A stretch of 64,000 nucleotides of DNA from Mycobacterium fragae (GCF_002102185.1 NZ_LQOW01000003.1:248001-312000), one strand, 5' to 3'. Counted from the stretch's first letter, positions 27,051-37,441 are shown. Notes: a model not told the origin generated them from the letters alone. Program-made: numbers and translations.

Positions 27051-29659
27051 AGCTGCATCGGCTGGTCCTGAGGAATTACCGCGGCATCGCTCACCGCGAG
27101 CTCGACTTCCCCGATCACGGCGTGGTGGTGGTATCCGGGGCCAATGAAATCGGCAAGTCGTCGATGATCGAGGCGCTGGACCTGCTGCTGGAATCCAAAG
27201 ACCGCTCGACAAAGAAGGAAGTCAAGCAGGTCAAGCCGACCCACGCAGACGTCGGATCGGAGGTCACCGCCGAAATCAGCGCCGGCCCTTATCGTTTCGT
27301 CTATCACAAGCGGTTTCACAAGAAGTGTAAGACGCAGTTGACCGTGCTGGAGCCACACCGCGAACAGCTGACCGGCGACGAGGCGCACGACCGGGTGCAG
27401 GCCATGCTGGCCGAGACCGTAGACACCGAGCTGTGGCGTGCCCAACGGGTGTTGCAGGCGGCGTCGACCGCGGCGGTCGATCTGTCTGGCTGTGACGCGC
27501 TGTCGCGCGCGCTCGACGTGGCGGCCGGCGAGACCGCCGCACTGTCGGGCAACGAGCCGTTGCTCATCGAGCGGATCGACGCCGAGTACGCCCGCTATTT
27601 CACCCCGACCGGCCGGCCCACCGGGGAGTGGGCCGCGGCGATCGCCGCGCTCCGCGACGCCGAGGCCGAGGTGCAGCGATGCGCGGCGGCCGTCGCGGAA
27701 GTCGACGAGCGCGTACAACGCCATGACAACTTGACTGCTGAGCTGGCGGAGTTGTCCAAACAACAGCAGGGCGCCGATGCTCGGCACTGCTCGGCGCAAG
27801 CCGCTGCGGCGAAGGTCGCCGAGCTCACCAACCAGGTGCGCGAAGCCGAGCTGATGGCGGCCGCCGCCAGCGCCGCCAGCGCCGCTTCGACCGCCGCGCA
27901 TACCGAACGGCTCCGGCTGCGCGACGAAATCGCCGCCCGCACAGCGGCTCTCGCTGCGCTGGAAGCCGAGGCAGGCGACGCCACCGAGGCCGAGTCAACC
28001 GCGCGCGAGGTCGTCGTGGCCGCCGAAGCCGTGGTCGAGGAGGCCGAGCAGGCCCTGGCGGCAGCCCAGTTGGGAGTCGAGTCCGCACGGCGCACCGTCG
28101 AGGAGCTGCGCCGCCGAGACGAAGCAGAGCATCTAGCGGCCCGACTGACCAAGATCGACGACGCCGAACGGGAACGCGACCGGGCCCGCGAGGAGTTGTC
28201 CGCGATAGCCCTCACCGACGAGATAATGCAGCGGATCGAGCAGGCCCACGCCGCCGTCGACCGGGCCGAAGGGCAACTCGCGTTGATCTCGACGACGGTG
28301 GAGTTCACCGCGGTCGCCGACATCGACCTATGCGTCGACGACCAGCGCGTCTCGTTGCCTGCCGGTCAGACTTGGTCGATGACCGCCACTGCCGACAGCG
28401 AAATCGAGGTGCCCGGCGTCTTGAGGGCCGGGATCAGCCCGGGAATCACCGCAGTCGAAGTTCAGACCAAATACGCTGAGGCACAAGAAGAGCTGGGTGC
28501 TGCGCTGGCCGCCGGCCACGTTGCCGACGTGGCGGCGGGGCGTCAGACCGACCAGCGCCGACGCGAACTACAGCAGAGCCGCGATCGGCTGACCGCCACG
28601 TTGGCCGGGCTGTGCGGTGACGATGATGTCGAACAGCTGCGATCACGACTTGTTCAGCTGCGTTCCGAAAATACCGACCACGCCGGGCGGGATAGTGCCG
28701 CGGTGCGGCTTGAACTCGAGCAAGCCGAGGCGGCGCATCTGAAAGCCACCACAGACTGCGAAACGCACCGCCGCGTCGCGGCTGCGGCGACGCGGAAATT
28801 CGCCGAGATCGCCACGCAGGCAACGCGTTTGCATGACAAGGTGGTGACCGTACGCAGCGAGCTGGCTGTGGTCTCCGAACGGCTGGAGCAACAGCGGGCC
28901 TCGGTCGGAGACGACGATCTGGCGGCCACTGCCGACGCTGACCTGTTGAGGGCTCAGGCTGCCGAGCACCGGCTTGCCGAGTTGTCCGAACAACTGGCCG
29001 CCGCAGCGCCCGAGGCGGTGACCGCCGAATTGGCCGAGGCCGCCGAGGCGGCCGACGCTTTGCGCGCCCGCCACACCGAAGTCGAGCGCATGCTGCACGA
29101 GATCAGCGTCGAGCTAACCGTATTTGGCACCGAAGGGCGCAAGGGCAAGCTCGACGCCGCCGAGGCCGAGCGCGAACACGCGCAATGCGAGTACACACAG
29201 GTTCATCGCCGTGCCCGCGCCGTGCAGTTGCTGCGGTCGGTGATGGTGCGCCACCGCGACACGACCCGACTGCGTTACGTCGAGCCGTTCCGCGCCGAAC
29301 TGCAGCGACTCGGGCGTCCGGTATTCGGCCCAAGCTTCGAAGTCGACGTCGACAGCGACCTGTGTATACGTAACCGCACTCTGGACGGGTGCACCGTGCC
29401 GTATGAATCCCTGTCGGGCGGGGCCAAGGAGCAGCTCGGCATCCTGGCCCGGCTGGCCGGGGCGGCGCTGGTCGCCAAGGAAGACACCGTGCCGGTGGTG
29501 ATCGATGACGCCCTCGGCTTCACCGACCCCGAGCGGTTGGCCAAGATGGGGGAGGTGTTCGACGCCCTTGGCGCCGACGGGCAGGTCATCGTGCTGACCT
29601 GCACTCCTGCTCGATACGACGGTGTCAAGGATGCGCAGCGGATCGAATTGAGCGCATAG
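27047..29659 (+). CDS. SbcC/Rad50-like (YhaN-type) coiled-coil ATPase (Rv1278-like)
   Basis: An 870-residue SMC-like ATPase. Walker A GANEIGKSS is at 31-39; two long Ala/Glu-rich coiled coils flank a beta-rich insert at about 415-470; the C-terminal head has signature SLSGGAKEQLG and Walker B VPVVIDDALGFTDP. True Rad50/SbcC have a CxxC zinc hook at the coil apex; none is present anywhere here, and the insert (ADIDLCVDDQRVSLPAGQ onwards) occupies that place, as in YhaN-type proteins. It works with the preceding phosphoesterase. Length is close to Rv1278 (875). Confidence 0.88.
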   Translation: MKLHRLVLRNYRGIAHRELDFPDHGVVVVSGANEIGKSSMIEALDLLLESKDRSTKKEVKQVKPTHADVGSEVTAEISAGPYRFVYHKRFHKKCKTQLTVLEPHREQLTGDEAHDRVQAMLAETVDTELWRAQRVLQAASTAAVDLSGCDALSRALDVAAGETAALSGNEPLLIERIDAEYARYFTPTGRPTGEWAAAIAALRDAEAEVQRCAAAVAEVDERVQRHDNLTAELAELSKQQQGADARHCSAQAAAAKVAELTNQVREAELMAAAASAASAASTAAHTERLRLRDEIAARTAALAALEAEAGDATEAESTAREVVVAAEAVVEEAEQALAAAQLGVESARRTVEELRRRDEAEHLAARLTKIDDAERERDRAREELSAIALTDEIMQRIEQAHAAVDRAEGQLALISTTVEFTAVADIDLCVDDQRVSLPAGQTWSMTATADSEIEVPGVLRAGISPGITAVEVQTKYAEAQEELGAALAAGHVADVAAGRQTDQRRRELQQSRDRLTATLAGLCGDDDVEQLRSRLVQLRSENTDHAGRDSAAVRLELEQAEAAHLKATTDCETHRRVAAAATRKFAEIATQATRLHDKVVTVRSELAVVSERLEQQRASVGDDDLAATADADLLRAQAAEHRLAELSEQLAAAAPEAVTAELAEAAEAADALRARHTEVERMLHEISVELTVFGTEGRKGKLDAAEAEREHAQCEYTQVHRRARAVQLLRSVMVRHRDTTRLRYVEPFRAELQRLGRPVFGPSFEVDVDSDLCIRNRTLDGCTVPYESLSGGAKEQLGILARLAGAALVAKEDTVPVVIDDALGFTDPERLAKMGEVFDALGADGQVIVLTCTPARYDGVKDAQRIELSA

Positions 29660-29701
29660 CGGCCCGCGGAGTCCTACACTCACTCCCCGACAGGAGTGCA
29701 C

Positions 29702-29752
29702 ATGGATGTTAGCTGCGATTGTGCCCTCGTCGAGGCCGGCTCGGCGGGATAA
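29702..29752 (+). pseudogene. Remnant of the 5' end of an Rv1279-like GMC oxidoreductase
   Basis: Sixteen codons, MDVSCDCALVEAGSAG then TAA, preceded by a GACAGGAG ribosome-binding site. They align with the start of Rv1279 (MDTQSDYVVVGTGSAG), the FAD-binding beta-strand and glycine loop of GMC oxidoreductases. The rest of that gene is missing. The scar sits where Rv1279 lies in M. tuberculosis (after the Rv1278-like gene), so the gene was lost here by a clean deletion and the EspI-like gene now follows. The comparison uses remembered Rv1279 sequence. Confidence 0.6.
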
Positions 29753-29800
29753 CCCAACTGACCTTTGTCAAATCCCACGAGAGGAATGCGTGCGAGAGCC

Positions 29801-30844
29801 ATGACCACTACGCCTGATTCCTCTCAATCTGAACCACAACAACGTCCGCGGGCCCGCACCTTCCGCGACGTGCCCGACGGGCGCGATCTGCTGATTGCTC
29901 GCCGCCGTCCAATTGCTGGGCAGGGCTGGCGCAGGTTGGTGGCGAAACTCACGGGCGGGCGGGTCAATCCGAGACCGAGCGCCAAGCAGCAGGAGGATGC
30001 TCAGCTCGTCGACACCATCCGCGGGTCAATGGGGGGCGTTCATAAGGTGGCCTTCGTCTCCTCCAAAGGTGGTGTCGGTAAGAGCACGATGACCGTGGCG
30101 GTAGGCAACACCATCGCTCGTCTGCGGGGCGACCGGGTGATCGCCGTGGATGTCGATGCCGACCTTGGTGACCTTTCCGCGCGATTCAGTGAGCGCGGCG
30201 GTCCCCAGGCGAACGTCGAGCAGCTGGCCGCATTGCAGAACATCGAGCGTTACTCGAACGTGCGTGAGCACACCGTGGTGAACGACGATCGGCTGGAACT
30301 ACTTGGCGCCCAGAATGATCCGCATTCGACGTACAGGTTTGGTCCAGAGGACTATGCGGCCACGATGAAGATCCTGGAAAGGCACTGCAACGTTATCCTG
30401 CTTGACTGCGGCACCTCGATCAACGGGCCGTTGTTCAGCAAGATCGTCAACGATGTCACCGGTCTGGTTGTCGTCGCATCCCAGGACGTGCGCGGCGTCG
30501 AGGGGGCATTGGCCACGCTGGACTGGCTGCATGCGCATGGCTTTGACCCATTGTTGGAGCACACCGTGGTGGCGCTCAACGCAATTCAGAAGGGCAAGCC
30601 GTTCATCGATCGCGAGACGGTCGAGAATCAGTTCATGAAGCGCGTGCCCGAGGTCTTCACGATGCCCTATGACCCGCATCTAGCCACCGGTTTGGCCGTG
30701 GATTTCACCGCCCTCAAGCGACGAACGCGCGAGGCCGTGCTGGCATTAGCCGGAGGCGTGGCAGCGCATTACCCGCCCAGCCAAGTGCCCGACCGTCGCG
30801 GCGACGAGTGGGATAGCTGGCTGGATACCATACGCCAGGACTGA
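29801..30844 (+). CDS. MinD/ParA-family ATPase, EspI-like
   Basis: A 347-residue SIMIBI ATPase. The N-terminal part has GWRRLVAKLTGG and VNPRPSAKQQ, a stretch typical of the mycobacterial EspI/Rv3876-like ATPases associated with type VII secretion; the Pro/Ala-rich extension of EspI is much shorter here. The deviant Walker A is KGGVGKST (89-96), the Walker A' is VDVDADLGDLS, and Walker B is NVILLDCGT. No ESX genes lie nearby. ATG 29801 is used; ATG 29786 is in frame but its GAGAGG is too close. It converges on oppA with 1 bp between stops. Confidence 0.78.
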   Translation: MTTTPDSSQSEPQQRPRARTFRDVPDGRDLLIARRRPIAGQGWRRLVAKLTGGRVNPRPSAKQQEDAQLVDTIRGSMGGVHKVAFVSSKGGVGKSTMTVAVGNTIARLRGDRVIAVDVDADLGDLSARFSERGGPQANVEQLAALQNIERYSNVREHTVVNDDRLELLGAQNDPHSTYRFGPEDYAATMKILERHCNVILLDCGTSINGPLFSKIVNDVTGLVVVASQDVRGVEGALATLDWLHAHGFDPLLEHTVVALNAIQKGKPFIDRETVENQFMKRVPEVFTMPYDPHLATGLAVDFTALKRRTREAVLALAGGVAAHYPPSQVPDRRGDEWDSWLDTIRQD

Positions 30845-30845
30845 G

Positions 30846-32525
30846 TCAGTCCCGCGTAAACCCGATCGCCGTGTATACCGGGTCGGCCAGTCCAAACGCG
30901 CCGAAGTTGGCCAGCGTGCTGCGCACCGCGATATTCCCGGGCGACTGGAACAGCGGCAGGCTGAAGCCTTCCTGCCAAATCATGGTGTCGACCTCGTTGG
31001 CGAGCGCGCGCGCCTTGGCCTGGTCAAGCTCGGACAGCGTCGCGTTGATCTTCGCATCGATTCCGGGGTTGCCGATCTTGCCGAAATTGCTGTCACCGTG
31101 CGACGTGTAGATCTGTGGTAGCGCAGACAGCGGAAAAGCATTGCCCACCCAGCCGAATTGCGCGATGTCGAAGTCGCCGACGGATATGTATTGGCTGAAG
31201 AAGCCGGTGCCCGGCTTTACGTCGAGCACCAGCTTGACCCCGATCTGCGCCAGGTTCCGCTGGGCGACCAGAGCGACCTGCCGGGCGGTTGGCGCATCGT
31301 AAAACACGTCCCGGATGACGAGCGGTTTGCCGTTCTTTTCCCGCACCGTCCCGTTGAGTTTCCAGCCCTGCGCATCCAAGTCGCTGCGCGCCCGGTCGGG
31401 GTTGAAAGCGGCTGGTGCGCTGTTGTTTTGGTAGCCGAGCTGGCCGGCGACGTAGATGTGGTTGTTGAGCGGCACCGGGTGGCCGGTGAGGCCGTGCTGG
31501 ACGACGTTCACGATGGCCTGGCGGTCGATGCCTCTGCAGATCGCCAGCCGCAGCTTCTCATCGGCCAGGATGGATCCTTGCGCGCCGTTGAACGTGAAGT
31601 GGTACCACGTCGGGGCCGGCGCACGGCGGATCGCGATCCCGGGCGTGCGCTCGGCGGTCACCATGTCGTCGAGCGTGCCGACGCCGGCAGCATCGATGGC
31701 GTTGTTCTGCAGGGCGGGGATGACGGCGCTGGCGTCGAGCACCAGAAACGTGATGGAGTCGAGCCGCGGCTTGGTACCCCACCAGCGGGGATTGCGGGTC
31801 AGCACGATGCGCTGCGCGGTCTTGTCAATCCTGGACACGATGAACGGTCCGGCCGACGGGCCGGGGGCGTTGAGCTGACCTTTGTTGAAGACGTCGGGGT
31901 TTGCGGTCATGCTGCGCGGCTGGATGCCGCTGGAGAACATCCCGCGCCACTCCGCGTAGGGCTCGGCGAAGGTGATCACCGCCTGCCGGTCGTCAGCGCC
32001 CCGGGTCACCGACTTCACCCGTTCGAACCCGGCTCGGCTGGCGATCAGGTACCGCTCGTCGCGGCCGCTGCACGCCTCGACCTCCGATTTGAGGTCTTCC
32101 CACGTGATCGGGGTCCCGTCGCTCCACACCGCGTTGGGATTGATCGTGTAAGTAACGACCTGCGGAGTGGCGCTGATCAGCTCGGCACCGGTGAAGTAGT
32201 CGGTGTTGAGTTTCAGCGACCCGTCCGCCTGGGTGAGGAATGCCCCCGGCAGCGTCGGCACGACTATCGAATTGAGGTCCGCCGTGTTGCCGTCGATGTT
32301 CAAGTTGTTGAAATTCGGCGGAAATTCGCTCAGGGCAAGGCGCAGGTTGCCGCCGTCGCGCAGGGTGGCGGGGTCTCGGGGGTTGATGTCGCTGCTGGTG
32401 CCGACCCGTGCGGCCCGCATCTCCGGGAGGTCCCGATAGCCACTCGAGCACCCGGTGACGATCAAACCGATCACCACCGCCAAGACGGCTGGCCCGCGGG
32501 TTGTCACCCGGACGAGGCTAGACAT
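30846..32525 (-). CDS. oppA: Oligopeptide-binding lipoprotein OppA
   Basis: A 559-residue SBP_bac_5 lipoprotein. Signal peptide and lipobox VTGC (Cys25), then the substrate-binding protein with [36 protein letters not shown] (the family signature) and [15 protein letters not shown]. It captures peptides outside the membrane for OppBCD; in M. tuberculosis Rv1280c-1283c imports peptides such as glutathione. The ATG at 32525 overlaps the oppD stop by 8 bp; the ORF is open to 32600 but that part lies inside oppD. Confidence 0.92.
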   Translation of the reverse strand: MSSLVRVTTRGPAVLAVVIGLIVTGCSSGYRDLPEMRAARVGTSSDINPRDPATLRDGGNLRLALSEFPPNFNNLNIDGNTADLNSIVVPTLPGAFLTQADGSLKLNTDYFTGAELISATPQVVTYTINPNAVWSDGTPITWEDLKSEVEACSGRDERYLIASRAGFERVKSVTRGADDRQAVITFAEPYAEWRGMFSSGIQPRSMTANPDVFNKGQLNAPGPSAGPFIVSRIDKTAQRIVLTRNPRWWGTKPRLDSITFLVLDASAVIPALQNNAIDAAGVGTLDDMVTAERTPGIAIRRAPAPTWYHFTFNGAQGSILADEKLRLAICRGIDRQAIVNVVQHGLTGHPVPLNNHIYVAGQLGYQNNSAPAAFNPDRARSDLDAQGWKLNGTVREKNGKPLVIRDVFYDAPTARQVALVAQRNLAQIGVKLVLDVKPGTGFFSQYISVGDFDIAQFGWVGNAFPLSALPQIYTSHGDSNFGKIGNPGIDAKINATLSELDQAKARALANEVDTMIWQEGFSLPLFQSPGNIAVRSTLANFGAFGLADPVYTAIGFTRD

Positions 32526-34362
32526 CGGCGTGCGCCCGCGGGACGGCGGCCAGCAGTCGCCGGGTGTAGTCGTGCTGCGGGTTGGCGAAAACCTGCTCAC
32601 CGTCGCCCTGCTCGACGATGGTCCCCCGATACATCACCGCGACCCGGTGGGCCAGATGTTTGACCACCGAAAGATCATGCGACACAAACAGATACGACAA
32701 TCCGAGTTGCTGCTGCAGGTCCAGCAGCAGGTTGATGATGCCCGCCTGGATCGACACGTCGAGCGCAGACACCGGCTCGTCGAGCGCCAGGATCTTCGGC
32801 TGCAGTGCCAGCGCTCGGGCAATTCCGATCCGCTGCTTCTGCCCACCGGAGAACTCGGCGGGATAGCGGCTGGCATCGGCTTGGTCTAGGCCGACGATCC
32901 CAAGCAGTTCGGCGACCCGTTCTTCGCGCAGGTCTCTGTCAAACCCGTTGGCGACCAACGGTTCAGCGATGACATCGAACACCGGCAGTCGGGGATCCAG
33001 CGACGCCACCGGGTCCTGGAACACCACCTGCAGCTCGGTCCGCAGCTTATGACGATCGGCTCGACGGAGGGCCGCCACGTCGGCGCCGAGGATCTCGATG
33101 GCACCCCCCTGGGGTCTGGTGAGCTCGAGAATCTGGGTCAACGTGGTCGATTTGCCTGAGCCGGATTCGCCGACGATGCCCAGAGTCCGGCCCTGCTGCA
33201 AGGTGAAGCTGACGCCGTCGACCGCACGTACCTCGCCTACCTGTCTGCGCAGGACGACGCCTTTGGTGAGTCGGTAGGTCTTGACCAGATCGGTAACCTT
33301 GAGCGCCACCGGCGGTTCGCCGCCGGTCGTGCTGTCAATCGGCTCCGGCGCCGTCGCCACGCCGAAGACGTCGGCTGCGCTCCGCCCGGCGACATCGTCG
33401 GTGCGAATGCAGGCCGCCTGGTGGCCCTCTCGTATGGTGACGAGATCCGGTTCCGCGGAACGGCACTCGTCGATCGCGAGCGGACAGCGTGGAGCGAACG
33501 TACAGGCGCCCGGAGATAGCGTCGTCATCGTTGGCGGTGCACCCGGTATCGGAATCAGCCGGGTGCCCTGTGGGGCGTCAAGTCGCGGCACCGAACCGAG
33601 CAACCCGACGGTATAGGGCATCCGACGGTCACGGTAAAGCTCGTCTACGGAGGCGATCTCGACCGGACGTCCGGCGTACATGACCAGCGCTCGATCGGCG
33701 AACTCCGCGACCACACCAAGGTCGTGGGTGATGATCAGCACGCCCGCGCCGGTGACGTCGCGCGCGGTTCGCAGTACGTCGAGGATTTGCGCCTGCACGG
33801 TGACGTCCAGCGCCGTTGTCGGTTCGTCGCAGATCAACAGGTCCGGGTCATTGGCGATCGCGATCGCGATCACCACTCGCTGGCGCTCACCGCCGGACAG
33901 CTCGTGCGGGAAGGCCCTCGCCCGGCGTTGCGGTTGCGCGATCCCGACCAGTTCGAGCAGTTCGACGGCTCGCTTGCCGGCGTCGGCGCGGCTGATCGTG
34001 TGGTTGTGGACTTCGATGGCTTCGGCTATCTGGTCGCCGATGGTGTAGACGGGCGTCAGCGCCGACATCGGATCTTGAAACACAGTGCCGATCGCCTTGC
34101 CGCGGATCTGTGACATCGCACGGTCGGACAGGCCGAGCAACTCCTTCCCGGCCAACCGCACCGACCCCGACACGGCCGCGTATTCGGGCAGTAACCCGAC
34201 GACGGCCATCGCGGCTGTGGTTTTGCCACAACCGGATTCGCCGACGATGGCGACCACTTCACCCGAATCGATGTGATAACTCGTGCCACGCACGGCGGGC
34301 AAGCTCAGGTCCGCCGTTTCAAACGTGACGTTCAGATTGGTCACTTCGAGCAGGGTTGTCAC
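32518..34362 (-). CDS. oppD: Oligopeptide importer ATPase OppD (fused double ATPase)
   Basis: A 614-residue protein joining two ABC ATPases (OppD and OppF equivalents). The first has [17 protein letters not shown] and [12 protein letters not shown]; the second has [17 protein letters not shown] and [12 protein letters not shown]. Between them a cysteine-rich segment ([15 protein letters not shown]-x6-C-x6-C) is the Fe-S/oligopeptide-ABC C-terminal element of the first half. Length matches Rv1281c (612). The GTG at 34362 overlaps the oppC stop by 4 bp. The longer ORF to 35427 runs through oppC in another frame. Confidence 0.92.
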   Translation of the reverse strand: MTTLLEVTNLNVTFETADLSLPAVRGTSYHIDSGEVVAIVGESGCGKTTAAMAVVGLLPEYAAVSGSVRLAGKELLGLSDRAMSQIRGKAIGTVFQDPMSALTPVYTIGDQIAEAIEVHNHTISRADAGKRAVELLELVGIAQPQRRARAFPHELSGGERQRVVIAIAIANDPDLLICDEPTTALDVTVQAQILDVLRTARDVTGAGVLIITHDLGVVAEFADRALVMYAGRPVEIASVDELYRDRRMPYTVGLLGSVPRLDAPQGTRLIPIPGAPPTMTTLSPGACTFAPRCPLAIDECRSAEPDLVTIREGHQAACIRTDDVAGRSAADVFGVATAPEPIDSTTGGEPPVALKVTDLVKTYRLTKGVVLRRQVGEVRAVDGVSFTLQQGRTLGIVGESGSGKSTTLTQILELTRPQGGAIEILGADVAALRRADRHKLRTELQVVFQDPVASLDPRLPVFDVIAEPLVANGFDRDLREERVAELLGIVGLDQADASRYPAEFSGGQKQRIGIARALALQPKILALDEPVSALDVSIQAGIINLLLDLQQQLGLSYLFVSHDLSVVKHLAHRVAVMYRGTIVEQGDGEQVFANPQHDYTRRLLAAVPRAHADV

Positions 34363-35303
34363 TTCGAGCGCCGTTTTCTGCGACGGGTTGATCCGCTGCT
34401 CGGGTCCACGGCGTCCCGCAGACCGTCGCCGGCGAGGTTGGCGCAGAACACGATCAGCACGAGTGCGCCGGCCGGGAACAGGAAGACCCATGGGAACGTG
34501 GTCGTCGAAGGTGTGCCTTCGGCGATCAGCGTGCCGAGCGACACGTCGGGTGGTTGGATACCGAAACCCAGGAAGCTCAAACCGGTTTCGGACAGGATCG
34601 CGGTTGCTACGTTGAGTGTCGCGTCGATGATGAGGATCGATGCGACGTTCGGCACGATGTGATGGACAATAATGCGGCGGCTTGGCACTCCCATATACTT
34701 TGCTGCCCGGACGAATTCGCGTTCTCGCAAGCTCATCGTCAACCCGCGCACCATGCGCGAGCTCACCATCCAGTTGAACACTGCCAGCAGCAGGATGAGC
34801 CACACAATGGTATTCGACTGTTTGGCGCGCGTGGTGACGATCAGGATCAGGTAGAAGGCGGGGATCACCATCAACAGGTCCACCAGCCACATCAGGACCC
34901 CGTCGCGCCAGCCGCCGAAGTACCCGGCCACCGATCCGACAGTGGCCGCGATACTGGTCGAAATCACTGCGACACAAAACCCGATCAACATCGACTTCTG
35001 CATGCCGCGCAGAGTCCGGGCCAACAGGTCCTGGCCGAGCTGGTTGGTACCGAACCAATGCCGCAGCGAGGGCGGCTGCAGCAGCGCGTTGTAGTCGAGA
35101 TCGTTGTAGCCGTAGGGGAGTAGAGGCGGCAACGCGTAGCAGCCGATGAACAGCAGCGCCAAGAGAATCAAGGCCACTACCGCAGGCTTGTTGCGGAGAA
35201 ACCTGCGCGCCAACAGGTTCCGCCGCGACGTGAAGGTGCCCGGGTGGATCCCGGATCGGACCGGCGTGGTTTCGGTGACTTCGGAGGTGGCCTGCTGGGT
35301 CAT
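34359..35303 (-). CDS. oppC: Oligopeptide importer permease OppC
   Basis: A 314-residue permease with an N-terminal OppC_N segment ([17 protein letters not shown]), about six membrane helices and the ATPase-contact loop [20 protein letters not shown]. It includes the usual [19 protein letters not shown] extracellular loop. ATG 35303 overlaps the oppB stop by 4 bp. It is slightly longer at the N-terminus than I recall for Rv1282c (291). Confidence 0.92.
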   Translation of the reverse strand: MTQQATSEVTETTPVRSGIHPGTFTSRRNLLARRFLRNKPAVVALILLALLFIGCYALPPLLPYGYNDLDYNALLQPPSLRHWFGTNQLGQDLLARTLRGMQKSMLIGFCVAVISTSIAATVGSVAGYFGGWRDGVLMWLVDLLMVIPAFYLILIVTTRAKQSNTIVWLILLLAVFNWMVSSRMVRGLTMSLREREFVRAAKYMGVPSRRIIVHHIVPNVASILIIDATLNVATAILSETGLSFLGFGIQPPDVSLGTLIAEGTPSTTTFPWVFLFPAGALVLIVFCANLAGDGLRDAVDPSSGSTRRRKRRSK

Positions 35304-36277
35304 GACACCCGCACCCTGGGGTCCAGCGCGGCGTAGAGGATGTCGGACAGCAGTCCGGCGAGCAGAACCGCAGCTCCGGCAAACGTCGTGATGGCCGCGA
35401 CGATGTTGGTGTCCTGCGTCGAGACACCTACCACCGCCCACTCGCCCATACCGTGCCAGCCAAAGATCTTCTCGACGAAAATCGCTCCGACGACAAGGCC
35501 GACAACCCCGTACGCGAACAACGTGGCCATCGGGATCAGCGCGGTGCGCAGGCCGTGTTTGAACAACGCACGTCGGCGCGTGAGCCCCTTGGCCCGAGCG
35601 GTTCGGATGAAATCCTCGTTCAGCACGTCGAGCATCGCGTTGCGCTGATAGCGACTGAAGCCCGCCATCGCCCCGAGGGCCAGCGTGAGAGTCGGCAACA
35701 CCATGTGCTGCACCCGGTCGACGAGCTGGTCCCACAATCCGCCGGGCGGAACCGGCGAGGTCTCACCGGTGTACAGGAAGATGCGCGCCCCGGTGAAATC
35801 ATTCACGCGCAACCCCGCCAGAATGAGCAGGCCCGCGAGTACGAACGACGGGATGCTCAAAATGATCAACGACAACACGGTGATCACCCGATCACTCAGC
35901 CGGTACTGACGGACTGCTCCCCACGCCCCGATGATCACGCCGGCCACCGTGCCCAGCACCAAACCGGTCGCTACCAGCCGCACGCTGACCCGGACACGGC
36001 GCCAGAGCTCTTCGGAGACGGGGTGACCGCTCACCGTGGCGCCGAAGTCACCGCGGACCGTGCCGGAAAGCCATTTTGCGTAGCGGATGGGAATGGGCCT
36101 GTCGAGGCCGAGCTGGGCGGCCTTTGCGTCGATGGCCGCCTGCGGCGGCCTGGGGTGGCGCTGTTCGAAGCTATCCAGCGGATGAAAGACCACCGATGTC
36201 AGGCAGAACGCCAGGAATGTCGCCACCAGCAACAGCACGAGGTACTTGAGCAATCGACGCACCAGGAAGCGGATCAT
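35300..36277 (-). CDS. oppB: Oligopeptide importer permease OppB
   Basis: A 325-residue permease of the DppB/OppB type, starting [16 protein letters not shown], with six helices and the EAA-type loop [21 protein letters not shown] that docks on OppD. First gene of the oppBCDA unit; all four genes overlap by 4-8 bp. Length equals Rv1283c (325). The promoter must lie in the 164-bp gap shared with the divergent carbonic anhydrase. Confidence 0.93.
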   Translation of the reverse strand: MIRFLVRRLLKYLVLLLVATFLAFCLTSVVFHPLDSFEQRHPRPPQAAIDAKAAQLGLDRPIPIRYAKWLSGTVRGDFGATVSGHPVSEELWRRVRVSVRLVATGLVLGTVAGVIIGAWGAVRQYRLSDRVITVLSLIILSIPSFVLAGLLILAGLRVNDFTGARIFLYTGETSPVPPGGLWDQLVDRVQHMVLPTLTLALGAMAGFSRYQRNAMLDVLNEDFIRTARAKGLTRRRALFKHGLRTALIPMATLFAYGVVGLVVGAIFVEKIFGWHGMGEWAVVGVSTQDTNIVAAITTFAGAAVLLAGLLSDILYAALDPRVRVS

Positions 36278-36392
36278 GCCCGCTGGCCTCGTCGGTAACG
36301 CATGGCGACAGCGTAAGAGATGTGCTTGCCAATGCAGGCGAACGGATGTGATCCGCCTGATTTGTACCGGTGAATAGTAACGGCCGAATTGT

Positions 36393-36398
36393 TAAAAT
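36393..36398 (+). promoter_or_regulatory. Possible -10 box of the carbonic anhydrase gene
   Basis: TAAAAT in an A/T-rich patch 44 bp before the GTG start, fitting the mycobacterial TANNNT rule. No clear -35 element was seen. Confidence 0.35.
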
Positions 36399-36441
36399 CA
36401 GCCACCCGAGCGGTCGATCCAGCAAACGTTAGGAGAATGGC

Positions 36442-36933
36442 GTGACGGTTACCGATGACTACCTGGCCCACAACGCCGAATATGCGAGCAACTTCAACGG
36501 ACCGCTGCCGATGCCGCCGAGCAAACACGTCGCGATCGTGGCGTGTATGGACGCCCGGCTGGACGTCTACCGCATGCTCGGTATCAACGAGGGCGAGGCG
36601 CATGTCATCCGGAACGCGGGCGGCGTCGTCACCGACGACGCGATCCGCTCACTGGCCATCAGCCAGCGACTGCTGGGAACCCGCGAAATCATCCTGATCC
36701 ACCACACCGACTGCGGCATGCTGACTTTCACCGACGACGAATTCAAGCGCGCCATCCAGGAGGAGACCGGAATCAGGCCGGCCTGGGCGGCCGAAGCATT
36801 CCCGGATGCCGCCGAGGACGTTCGGCAGTCGTTGCGCCGCATCGAACAAAATCCGTTCGTCACCAAACACACGTCGCTGCGTGGTTTCGTCTTCGACGTC
36901 GCGACCGGCAAACTCAACGAAGTCACCGCCTAG
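36442..36933 (+). CDS. canB: Beta-carbonic anhydrase (Rv1284-like)
   Basis: A 163-residue beta-carbonic anhydrase interconverting CO2 and bicarbonate. Zinc ligands are C35 (ACMDAR), H88 and C91 (IHHTDCGM), with the D37-R39 dyad. Length equals Rv1284 (163), which is essential in M. tuberculosis. AGGAGAA sits just upstream of the GTG. The same active-site residues are present, so full activity is expected. Confidence 0.94.
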   Translation: MTVTDDYLAHNAEYASNFNGPLPMPPSKHVAIVACMDARLDVYRMLGINEGEAHVIRNAGGVVTDDAIRSLAISQRLLGTREIILIHHTDCGMLTFTDDEFKRAIQEETGIRPAWAAEAFPDAAEDVRQSLRRIEQNPFVTKHTSLRGFVFDVATGKLNEVTA

Positions 36934-36945
36934 CCGCGAGCGCCG

Positions 36946-37371
36946 TCAGCCGATCTTGTAGGTGGCGATCGCCTTGGCGATCAAAACGCCGCGCGGATCG
37001 ACGATTTCGGCTTCGCAGTTGACCAGCGACCGCCCGCGCCGCAACACCCGGCCGACCCCGATCACGTCCGTGGACCGGGCAGGCGCCAGGTAATCGAGCG
37101 CCATCGACACCGTCACCCCCCTTAGGTCGGGCGGCGCATCCGCGCCGCACCAGGCCGCCGCCATCACCGTCAGATCCGCGAGCGTGGCAATGGCACCGCC
37201 GTGGACCATGTCGCCGATGGTGACGTTGGACGGATCCCAGGGCAGCCGCAGCCGGACCTCGTCGTCATCCAGCACGTCGGCCACGATTCCCAGCTTCTTC
37301 ACAAACGGGGACTGGGGCAGGAACTGTGCGATGACATCACGGCCGCGGGCGGCTTCGGTCGACGAAGACAT
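36946..37371 (-). CDS. Hotdog-fold thioesterase, PaaI type
   Basis: A 141-residue hotdog protein. The PaaI-type helix motif VHGGAIATLADLTVMAA and GVTVSMALDYLAPAR are clear; the active-site Asp is in TLAD. Such enzymes hydrolyse acyl-CoA thioesters. It converges on the carbonic anhydrase gene (12 bp between stops) and diverges from cysD. M. tuberculosis has no gene here as far as I recall. Substrate unknown. Confidence 0.85.
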   Translation of the reverse strand: MSSSTEAARGRDVIAQFLPQSPFVKKLGIVADVLDDDEVRLRLPWDPSNVTIGDMVHGGAIATLADLTVMAAAWCGADAPPDLRGVTVSMALDYLAPARSTDVIGVGRVLRRGRSLVNCEAEIVDPRGVLIAKAIATYKIG

Positions 37372-37396
37372 GGGCCAACCCTATGTGCCGTGGTTA

Positions 37397-37441
37397 TTGA
37401 CAGCGTCAGCCGAGGCTGGTTTCATACGTGGTAATGCTTAC
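37397..37441 (+). promoter_or_regulatory. Probable cysD promoter/operator region
   Basis: A consensus-like TTGACA at 37397-37402 and a perfect inverted repeat GTAATGCTTAC at 37431-37441 lie in the A/T-rich 119-bp region before cysD. The palindrome contains TAATGCT, which may overlap a -10. An imperfect symmetry CCTACCAATT/AATTAGG follows at 37455-37479. Candidates for binding include the Rrf2 regulator encoded at the end of this cluster; that link is inferred. Confidence 0.42.

Noticed and set aside
27047..29659. Classic SbcC with CxxC zinc hook
   Set aside because: All cysteines were checked; none are in a CxxC pair at the coiled-coil apex.
29660..30844. EspI-like gene as part of an ESX secretion cluster
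   Set aside because: No esx, pe/ppe, ecc or mycP genes occur in the window.
31158..32663. 501-codon + strand open frame
   Set aside because: Antisense shadow of oppA; no start signal and no recognisable motif.
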